From: Stutzerimonas azotifigens
GTDB lineage: Bacteria > Pseudomonadota > Gammaproteobacteria > Pseudomonadales > Pseudomonadaceae
Length of the DNA: 64,000 nt
Assembly (NCBI RefSeq): GCF_013522725.1
Contig: NZ_JAAMRF010000001.1
Span: 434,001-498,000 of the forward strand
Direction: 5' to 3'
In this document: positions 57,785 through 64,000 of the stretch, one piece after another
Numbering within the stretch: position 1 is the first letter of the stretch
How the letters are laid out: each line of letters begins with the position of its first letter
Position numbers and translations under genes: made by a program
The notes under the pieces: model-generated
The model's database searches: none
What the model was told of the DNA's origin: nothing
What the model saw: only the letters and a program-made list of their open reading frames with translations

Positions 57785-58737
57785 GTACCGACTTGCGCGT
57801 ACTCGAAGAGGCGGCCCGGTGGTTCTCGATACTGGGCTCGGGGGACGTCAGCGAGGCTGACCGGCTGGCCTGGCGGCGCTGGCTCGATGAACCGGCGCAT
57901 GCGCTCGCCTGGCAGCGGGTCGAACGCATCAGCGGCCGGTTCGAGCGCCTTGCCCTCGACCCGGCGGCGCGTGAGGCCGGTGCGAGACTGCACGGCGGGC
58001 AGGCGAGCCGTCGGCAGGCCCTGAAGATCCTCGCGCTGCTGGTAGGTGGCGGCGCCCTGGGCATGGGTGGCGTCGGTGCGTTGCCCTGGCGCGAATGGTC
58101 GGCCTCGCTGCGCAGCGGTGTCGGCGAGGTGCGCGACCTGCGGCTGGCGGACGGTTCGCACCTGTGGCTGAACACCGATACCGCCGCCGATTTCGACGCG
58201 GCGACGCGGCACTTGCGGCTGCACCGTGGTGAGGTCCTGATCGACCCCGCCGCCGGCAGCCCGCCGTTCAGGCTGGAGTCGGCGCAGGGCTGGGTGCGTC
58301 CCGAGGCACAGGGCAGGGTCGCGGTGCGCCAGAGATCGGGCCGGACGCAACTGGGCGTCTTCAGCGGAGCGGTGGAGGTGATGCCCTACGAGGCCGCCAG
58401 CGGCACCTGGCTGCGGGCGGGCGAGCAGGCCCGCTTCGACAGCGTCAGGGTGTCGGCCAGCGAGCCGCTGCAACAGGCCCGGCAGGCCTGGGTCGATGGC
58501 GTGCTGCTGGCCGACAGCATCCGTCTGGGCGACTTCATTGACGAGCTTTCACGCTACCGCCGCGGTTACCTCGCATGCGATCCACAGGTTGCCGGCCTGC
58601 CGGTGGTGGGCGCGTTCCCGTTGGGCGATACCGAGCGGATTCTCGCGGCGCTGGCCTCGACGCTGCCGGTACGGGTTCATCGCCACACGCGCTGGTGGAT
58701 CACCCTCGAGCCGCGCGCCGAGCTACACCAGGGCTGA
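57781..58737 (+). CDS. FecR-family anti-sigma/sensor protein
   Basis: A 318-residue FecR protein. Residues about 8-50 are the sigma-binding DUF4880 part (AARWFSILGSGDVSEADRLAW); a helix at about 80-100 (ALKILALLVGGGALGMGG) crosses the membrane; FecR domain follows (VRDLRLADGSHLWLNTDTAADF). The C-terminal part (LPVVGAFPLGDTERILAAL) contacts the receptor's STN domain. It starts on the fecI-like stop (ATGA overlap). Confidence 0.92.
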   Translation: MSTDLRVLEEAARWFSILGSGDVSEADRLAWRRWLDEPAHALAWQRVERISGRFERLALDPAAREAGARLHGGQASRRQALKILALLVGGGALGMGGVGALPWREWSASLRSGVGEVRDLRLADGSHLWLNTDTAADFDAATRHLRLHRGEVLIDPAAGSPPFRLESAQGWVRPEAQGRVAVRQRSGRTQLGVFSGAVEVMPYEAASGTWLRAGEQARFDSVRVSASEPLQQARQAWVDGVLLADSIRLGDFIDELSRYRRGYLACDPQVAGLPVVGAFPLGDTERILAALASTLPVRVHRHTRWWITLEPRAELHQG

Positions 58738-58844
58738 ACGAACACTACGCGAAATATTCGTATTCGCAGTTCCCTTTTCCGTTTCCAGAGGGGCAATAGG
58801 CGCAAAGGTCTTCGCACCCGCCCATGGAAACAGAAGGATTCGCC

Positions 58845-61340
58845 ATGCGTAACGCCCGTAAGCCATTCAACCCCATCAGACAGCGCTCCCTCGCCTTGGC
58901 CGTCCGCGCCGCATTGCTGGCCCTGCCTTTGGCTGCGCTGCCCCCTTCGCTTGCCGTCGCGGCCGAGCCGAACCAGATCCGCCAGGCGCAGCGCAGCTAC
59001 GAGATTCCCGCCGGGTCTCTCTCGGGGGCGCTGAGCCGGTTCGCCGGCGAGGCCGGCGTGCTGCTGTCGGTCAATGGCGAGCTGGTCCGCGGGTTGCAGT
59101 CGCCCGGGCTGAGCGGCCAGTACGGCATCGATGAAGGTTTTGCCGCCTTGTTGCGGGGCTCCGGCCTGCAGGCCACGCGAGACGGGCAGGGCAACTATTC
59201 CCTGAGGCCGGCGCCGACGTCTGCGGCGCAGGCGGCAGCCGAACTGGAACCGATGGTCGTGCAGGGGTTCGCCCTGGGCAATGCCCTGGGCGAGATGGAC
59301 GGCTACAACGCGACCCATAGCAGCGTGGCCACCAAGACCAGCATGCCCCTGGCCGAAACCTCACAGACGGTCTCGGTCGTCACCCGCCAGCAGATGGATG
59401 ACCAGGGTTCGCGCACTGTCGCCCAGGCGCTGCGCTACACGCCCGGCCTGATGAGCACGCCGTACGGCGCGACGACCCGCTACGACTACGTGGCCATGCG
59501 GGGGATCACGGACGGCTCGGTGGACAACCTCTACCTCGACGGACAGAAGCTGCTCGGCGACAGCGGGACCTATAGCAGCCTTCAGGTCGACCCTTATTTC
59601 ATCGAGCGGATCGACGTGCTCAAGGGCCCGTCTTCGGTGCTCTATGGCCGCAGCCTGCCGGGTGGGCTGGTGGCGATGACCACCAAGAAGCCGCAGTACG
59701 AGACCCGTCGCCAGCTTCAGCTTTCCTATGGCAGCGACGATTACAAGCAGGCCGCTTTCGACTTCACCGGCCCACTGGATGAGGAGCAGCGCCTGGCCTA
59801 TCGGTTGGTCGGGGTCGTCAAGGACGCCGACAACCAGGTCGACGGCGTCGAGGAAAAGCGTTACGCACTGATGCCTTCGTTGGCCGTCAACCTTGGCGAA
59901 GACACCCGACTGACCTTGCTGGCGATGCTCCAGCGTGACCCGGAAAGCGGCTATCACGGCGGCCTGCCGGCCGACGGCACCGTCACCTCCCACAATGGCC
60001 GGCGCATCTCGCGCAGCTTCTTCGAGGGCGATGAGGCCTACGAGAAGTTCGAGCGCGCCCAGCAGATGATCGGCTACCAGCTCGAGCACCGCTTCAACGA
60101 CGTGGTGTCCGCGCGGCAGAATTTCCAGTACCTGGATTCGACGGTCGAGTCCGGTCAGGTCTACCAGTACGGTTATCTCACCGCCGACGAGCTGGATCGC
60201 TATCACACCGGCGCCGATGAGGTGCTGCACGCCTGGACGCTGGATAATCAGCTCCAGTTCCTTTTCGATACCGGTGCCCTGAGCCATACGCTGGTCACCG
60301 GCCTGGACTATCAGCGGCGCAAGGCCAAGGTCAACTACGACGCCGCAACGGGCGTCGGCAGCATCAACCCCTACACCGGTGTCGCCAACCCCGGCAACCT
60401 GGCGTTCTACCACCAGTACGACGAATCGCGCGAGCTGGAGCAGACCGGCCTGTACCTGCAGGACCTGATCAGCCTGCAAAACTGGCGGTTCTCGCTCGGC
60501 GTGCGGCAAGACTGGGTGGATGTCTCGTTCAGGCAGACGGAGTCGCTCTACGGCGATCAGTCCGATCGCTCCAAGCTGGAGCAGTTCACCGGCCGGGTCG
60601 GTGTGCTCTACGCGTTCGATAACGGGCTGTCGCCGTATGTCAGCTATTCGGAATCGTTCAACCCCAACGCCACCGGTGCCTACAACTTCGACGGCAGCGC
60701 CTATGACATCACACTGCTCGATCCGACCGAAGGCGAGCAGGTGGAGGTGGGCCTCAAATATCAGCCGCTCGGAACGGACGACCTGTACACCCTCTCGCTG
60801 TTCGACCTGAAGCAGTCGAACCTGTCGAGCAAGGATTCCAACGAAAGCTTCTTCCGCTCGGTGGGCGAGATCACCTCCCGCGGCGTCGAGCTGGAGGCGC
60901 GCGTCAGTCCGGTTCGGGACCTCAACGTGCTGGCGAGCTACACCTACCTGGATGTGGAGTACAGCAAGGACTACGTGGGGACGGCCGGCGTGAACAACCG
61001 CGGCAACACGCCCAATGCGGTCGCGCGCAACATGGCCTCGCTGTGGGGTGACTACACCTTGTCCAACGGTCCTTTGGCAGGCCTGCAGATCGGTGCCGGC
61101 GCGCGCTATTTCGGCAAGAGCTGGGCGGATGCGGAGAACACCCTGCGCATTCCGTCCTACACCCTGTTCGACGCCATGCTCGGCTACGACCTGTCCCGTG
61201 TCGGTCTGGACGGCCTCGGGGTGCGGCTGAACCTGAACAACCTGACCGACGAGAAATACGTGGCGGCCTGTAACAGCCTCAACCAGTGCTACTACGGCGA
61301 GGCGCGCAACGTCATGGCGACCCTGACCTACGACTTCTGA
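58845..61340 (+). CDS. TonB-dependent siderophore receptor with STN signalling domain
   Basis: An 831-residue outer-membrane receptor. A long signal peptide ends near residue 42 (LAVAA). STN domain at about 47-115 (YEIPAGSLSGALSRFAGEAG), plug at about 140-265 (ETSQTVSVVTRQQMDDQG, VLKGPSSVLYGRSLPGG), and a beta-barrel ending in LTYDF. The C-terminal AACNSLNQCYYGEARN with its two Cys is typical of ferrichrome/ferrioxamine-type receptors (FhuA, FoxA, FiuA). Together with the upstream sigma and FecR genes it forms a full surface-signalling unit. AGAAGGA sets the start at 58845. The ligand, probably a hydroxamate, is inference. Confidence 0.9.
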   Translation: MRNARKPFNPIRQRSLALAVRAALLALPLAALPPSLAVAAEPNQIRQAQRSYEIPAGSLSGALSRFAGEAGVLLSVNGELVRGLQSPGLSGQYGIDEGFAALLRGSGLQATRDGQGNYSLRPAPTSAAQAAAELEPMVVQGFALGNALGEMDGYNATHSSVATKTSMPLAETSQTVSVVTRQQMDDQGSRTVAQALRYTPGLMSTPYGATTRYDYVAMRGITDGSVDNLYLDGQKLLGDSGTYSSLQVDPYFIERIDVLKGPSSVLYGRSLPGGLVAMTTKKPQYETRRQLQLSYGSDDYKQAAFDFTGPLDEEQRLAYRLVGVVKDADNQVDGVEEKRYALMPSLAVNLGEDTRLTLLAMLQRDPESGYHGGLPADGTVTSHNGRRISRSFFEGDEAYEKFERAQQMIGYQLEHRFNDVVSARQNFQYLDSTVESGQVYQYGYLTADELDRYHTGADEVLHAWTLDNQLQFLFDTGALSHTLVTGLDYQRRKAKVNYDAATGVGSINPYTGVANPGNLAFYHQYDESRELEQTGLYLQDLISLQNWRFSLGVRQDWVDVSFRQTESLYGDQSDRSKLEQFTGRVGVLYAFDNGLSPYVSYSESFNPNATGAYNFDGSAYDITLLDPTEGEQVEVGLKYQPLGTDDLYTLSLFDLKQSNLSSKDSNESFFRSVGEITSRGVELEARVSPVRDLNVLASYTYLDVEYSKDYVGTAGVNNRGNTPNAVARNMASLWGDYTLSNGPLAGLQIGAGARYFGKSWADAENTLRIPSYTLFDAMLGYDLSRVGLDGLGVRLNLNNLTDEKYVAACNSLNQCYYGEARNVMATLTYDF

Positions 61341-61383
61341 CTACGGCAATCGGGTGCCGAGAGCCGCCGGCGGCGGTGGCAAG

Positions 61384-62229
61384 CTAGCGGCTAGCGGTGC
61401 GGCGTACCTGCAGTACCAAGGCGATGCCGCCGAGCACGGCAATCGCGGCCAGCAGCAGCCGCAGTGTCAGCGCTTCGGCCAGCAGCAGGCTGCCGGCCAG
61501 GGCGGTGAGTACCGGCACGCTGAGCTGTACGGTGGCGGCCTGCAGGGCACCGAGTCCGGGCAGGGCGCTGTACCAGATGGCGTAGCCGAGGCCGGAGGTG
61601 AGGGCGCCGGAAAGCACGGCGTAGACTAGACCGGGCATGTCCCAGCGCAGCGTTGGCAGCAGTACCAGTGCAAGCACCAGGGCCAGTGGAATAGCCCGGA
61701 CGAAGTTGCCCGCCGTGGCGGACAGCGGGTCGCCGGCGCCGCGTCCGAGCAGCGAATAGATGCCCCATCCCGCCCCGGCGAGCACCATCAGCAAGGCGGC
61801 GCCCAGTGGCGGTGCGCTGGCGCCCGGTAGCAGGAGGGTGATCATTCCCGCCAGCGCCAGCAGCAATCCCAGGCTTTGCAGGCCGGTCAGCCGCTCCCCG
61901 CGCAGCCAGCCGATCGACAGCATGCACAGCTGAACGGCACCGAACAGCAGCAACGCGCCGGTTCCGGCGGCAAGCTCCCGGTAGGCGAAGGAAAAGCCGG
62001 CGGCATAGACGAACAGCGACAGTGCCCCCGGCCAGCTGCCCCCCAGCGGCTGCCGGGCGCGCAGGCGGACCAGCGCCCACAGTACCAGCGCGCCGGAGAC
62101 CAGGCGCACGGCGGTGAAGCTGGAGGCGTCGATGGCGGTGTCGCGCAGGGCGATCCGGCAGAGCAGCGAGTTGCCGGTGAAGGCCAGCATGGCCAGGGTG
62201 GTCAGCAGCAGGATGCGCGTGGCAGGCAT
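61384..62229 (-). CDS. EamA/DMT-family transporter
   Basis: A 281-residue membrane protein with about ten helices in two EamA repeats (about 5-135 and 145-278), e.g. ALLLFGAVQLCMLSIGWLRGE and YAIWYSALPGLGALQAATVQ. Such proteins export metabolites or amino acids; the substrate cannot be read from the sequence. It is convergent with the receptor gene and divergent from the OYE-type gene. Confidence 0.88.
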   Translation of the reverse strand: MPATRILLLTTLAMLAFTGNSLLCRIALRDTAIDASSFTAVRLVSGALVLWALVRLRARQPLGGSWPGALSLFVYAAGFSFAYRELAAGTGALLLFGAVQLCMLSIGWLRGERLTGLQSLGLLLALAGMITLLLPGASAPPLGAALLMVLAGAGWGIYSLLGRGAGDPLSATAGNFVRAIPLALVLALVLLPTLRWDMPGLVYAVLSGALTSGLGYAIWYSALPGLGALQAATVQLSVPVLTALAGSLLLAEALTLRLLLAAIAVLGGIALVLQVRRTASR

Positions 62230-62371
62230 TGGGTGCTCGGCATGGCAAAGCGTCGAGTCTAGCGTCCGCCACGGCGTGGGGCGCTTGGACTTTAGCCTCG
62301 ACGGGCGAACTCATCGGCGACCTCGGCCTCAGACACTAGACACGCCCGCCGCGTACCAGACGAGGATTCCC

Positions 62372-63490
62372 ATGCACCCTTTGCTCGCCCCCTTCGAACT
62401 CAAGCACCTCAGGTTGCGCAACCGCGCCGTGCTGGCACCCATGACTCGGGTCAGCGCCGAGCCCGAAGGCCGTGCCAACGACCTGATGCTCAGCTACTAC
62501 AGCGCCTTCGCCAAGGGTGGCTTCAGCCTGTTGATCAGCGAGGGCATCTACACCGATACGGAATACAGCCAGGGCTATTTCAACCAGCCGGGGCTGGCCA
62601 CCGAGGCCCATCGCGACAGCTGGAAACTGACCGTGGAGGCGGTGCACAACGCCGGCGCCGCCTTTATCGCGCAGCTGATGCATGCTGGCGGCCAGACCCA
62701 GGGCAATCTTCACCACGCACGCCGCGTCGCGCCTTCGGCCGTGCAGCCAGCCGGCACCCAACTGAGCTTCTACGGTGGTGAAGGGCCTTACGCGGTACCG
62801 GCCGAGATGACCGAGGAGGAAATCCAGCAGGCAATCGCAGGCTTCGCCCAGGCGGCGATCCATGCGCGCGATGCCGGTTTCGACGGCGTCGAGTTGCATG
62901 GTGCCAACGGCTACCTGTTGCACGAATTCATGAGTGTCGAATTCAACCAGCGCAGCGATCGCTGGGGCGGTGACTTCAAGGCGCGCCTGAGCCTGCCGTT
63001 GACGGTCATCCGTGAGGTGCGCAAGGCCGTGGGCGAGGACTTCGTGGTCGGGCTGCGTCTGTCCCAGGCGATGGTGACCAACAGCCAGCTCAAGTGGGAC
63101 GGCGGTGTCGAGGAAGCCAAGATTCGTCTGGCGACCCTGGCCAATGCCGGGCTCGACTACCTGCACATCAGCGAGCCTGACGCTAGCGCACCTGCCTTTG
63201 GCGAAGGCCCCAGCCTCTGCGCCCTGGCCAAGGCGAGCGCCGCGGTACCGGTCATAGGCAATGGCGGGATTGCCACGGGCGAGCAGGCGCAGGGGTTGAT
63301 CGAGCGTGGCGAGGCAGATCTGGTAGCGGTTGGCAAGGCCGCGCTGGCCAATCATGACTGGCCACTTCGCGTCGAGCGGGGCGTGGCCATGACCCCGTTC
63401 GACTTCGGCATGCTGGCGCCGCTCGCAACCATCACCAACGAGTTGGCCTGGCGCCAGGCCAACGACCATCAGGCGACACTGCAGCCCTGA
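62372..63490 (+). CDS. NADH:flavin oxidoreductase / Old Yellow Enzyme-type alkene reductase
   Basis: A 372-residue FMN TIM-barrel protein. PFELKHLRLRNRAVLAPMTR begins it, followed by AQLMHAGGQ, HGANGYLLHEFMS, NQRSDRWGG (substrate and FMN motifs), then VIGNGGIATGEQAQ and GKAALANHDWP for phosphate binding. Members reduce activated alkenes or oxidise amines using NAD(P)H. The ATG at 62372 follows GAGGATTCCC. The neighbouring FadR-type regulator gene may control it, but no evidence beyond closeness is seen. Confidence 0.88.
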   Translation: MHPLLAPFELKHLRLRNRAVLAPMTRVSAEPEGRANDLMLSYYSAFAKGGFSLLISEGIYTDTEYSQGYFNQPGLATEAHRDSWKLTVEAVHNAGAAFIAQLMHAGGQTQGNLHHARRVAPSAVQPAGTQLSFYGGEGPYAVPAEMTEEEIQQAIAGFAQAAIHARDAGFDGVELHGANGYLLHEFMSVEFNQRSDRWGGDFKARLSLPLTVIREVRKAVGEDFVVGLRLSQAMVTNSQLKWDGGVEEAKIRLATLANAGLDYLHISEPDASAPAFGEGPSLCALAKASAAVPVIGNGGIATGEQAQGLIERGEADLVAVGKAALANHDWPLRVERGVAMTPFDFGMLAPLATITNELAWRQANDHQATLQP

Positions 63491-63516
63491 CGAGCCGGTC
63501 ACGCTGTCGATACGCT

Positions 63517-63548
63517 CGACAACATCCAGAGGGATGTTGTCGTACAAC
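63517..63548. promoter_or_regulatory. Nested palindromes, candidate FadR/GntR operator
   Basis: A perfect 11-bp inverted repeat (63517-63527 with 63532-63542) overlaps a shorter GTTGT-CGT-ACAAC palindrome (63536-63548). The latter contains TTGT...ACAA, the FadR-subfamily operator pattern (T-x-G-T-n3-A-C-x-A). It lies just upstream of the regulator's ATG. Confidence 0.5.
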
Positions 63549-63561
63549 TGGATGGGATAAG

Positions 63562-64000
63562 ATGCCAGACTTTCCTTCTTCCGGAACCGCCGCCGATATG
63601 GACAACTCGAGCCCACCGCAGCCAAGAGTGCGCCGCAAGCACCGCAGCCTGGCTCAGGAGCTGGTCATTGAGCTTTCGCAGCAGATACGCGACGGCCACA
63701 TCAAGCGCGGCGAGAAGCTGCCGACCGAGTCGGCGATCATGCAGGCGCAGGGCGTCAGCCGCACCGTGGTGCGCGAGGCGATCTCCCGGTTGCAGGCCTC
63801 CGGACTCGTGGAAACACGCCACGGCATCGGCACCTTCGTGTTGGATACGCCCAGCACCACGGGCCTGCGCATCGATCCGGCAACCATCGTCACCCTGCGC
63901 GACGTGCTGTCGATCCTCGAACTGCGCATCAGCCTGGAGGTGGAGTCCGCCGGGCTGGCGGCGCAGCGGCGCACCCCCGAACAGCTCACCGAGATGCGCA
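63562..64000 (+). CDS. FadR-subfamily GntR transcriptional regulator, N-terminal part
   Basis: The first 146 residues of a regulator cut by the right edge. Residues about 30-100 are the winged helix with LPTESAIMQAQGVSRTVVREAISRL and GLVETRHGIGTFVL; the all-helical FCD effector domain starts at about 115 (LRDVLSILELRISLEVE). Subfamily members sense carboxylic acids or sugar acids. The ATG at 63562 is preferred; ATG 63598 is an alternative that still keeps the DNA-binding domain. An upstream palindrome fits autoregulation. Confidence 0.88.
   Translation, partial: MPDFPSSGTAADMDNSSPPQPRVRRKHRSLAQELVIELSQQIRDGHIKRGEKLPTESAIMQAQGVSRTVVREAISRLQASGLVETRHGIGTFVLDTPSTTGLRIDPATIVTLRDVLSILELRISLEVESAGLAAQRRTPEQLTEMR

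Noticed and set aside
63517..63542. Terminator of the OYE-type gene
   Set aside because: Stem is perfect but is followed by TACAACTGG rather than T residues, and it overlaps an operator-like palindrome; regulatory site preferred.
1..64000. tRNA, rRNA, CRISPR array or prophage
   Set aside because: No cloverleaf-like sequence, rRNA segment, regularly spaced repeats or phage/integrase genes could be recognised by reading; a tRNAscan or CRISPR search was not possible here.

Overview
The window looks like core chromosome of a high-GC gamma-proteobacterium of the Pseudomonas group, most likely the P. stutzeri (Stutzerimonas) lineage. The basis is gene content and order: rnt-pyrC-motY-argG-gloA, rnfABCDGE-nth, nadB-algU-mucABCD-lepA-lepB-rnc-era-recO-pdxJ and a Lon-type protease-pruR-putA-putP each match familiar Pseudomonas neighbourhoods, and the predicted proteins have typical Pseudomonas lengths (AlgU 193 aa, MucD 474 aa, LepA 599 aa, ArgG 405 aa). 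The species call is inference. I see no tRNA, rRNA, CRISPR array, insertion sequence, integrase or phage gene.

Layout. 1-4487: the end of a CaiB/BaiF CoA-transferase, an alanine/serine-glyoxylate aminotransferase and a large FAD/Fe-S oxidase, probably a small-acid catabolic group. 4642-9274: rnt, pyrC, motY, argG, gloA. 9320-16309: a short conserved acidic protein gene, nth and the complete six-subunit Rnf/Rsx membrane electron-transfer complex, all on the minus strand and tightly overlapped. 16544-24819: a Tyr/Pro-rich secreted protein, a valine/acyl-CoA degradation pair, a DsbA-like protein, an orphan ABC binding protein, ung, a DUF4142 protein, an HDOD protein and ygfZ. 24953-31710: sdhE-ygfX, nadB, and the envelope-stress operon algU-mucA-mucB-mucC-mucD, preceded by two AlgU-type promoters. 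31859-38048: lepA, lepB, a DUF4845 protein, rnc, era, recO, pdxJ in one direction with overlaps or short gaps. 38061-44017: a LysR regulator, a DUF1127-like protein, cmoB/cmoA, a chagasin-like lipoprotein and a Lon-type protease with a heat-shock-type promoter. 44148-52360: the proline locus, with pruR, a putA lacking the DNA-binding domain, and two nearly identical putP genes in tandem. 52461-64000: a DUF1206 membrane protein, a large multi-PAS hybrid histidine kinase, a FecI-FecR-TonB receptor iron-uptake unit, an EamA exporter, an OYE-type flavoenzyme and the start of a FadR-type regulator.

How it works together. The rnf operon feeds electrons through Fe-S and flavin subunits across the inner membrane, and nth (also an Fe-S protein) trails it. 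AlgU is held by MucA/MucB, and MucD is the periplasmic protease of the same stress system. PruR probably activates putA through a direct-repeat site upstream of putA; PutA oxidises proline to glutamate and the PutP copies import it. FecI/FecR appear to couple occupancy of the STN-domain receptor to its own transcription, with a Fur-like box upstream of fecI.

The most unusual structural feature is the putP tandem. The two copies differ at about 43 of 1485 positions by eye, all outside a central run of about 653 bp where I found no difference, which suggests recent duplication or gene conversion. I found no convincing new multi-gene system; most of the window is ordinary, well-conserved chromosome.
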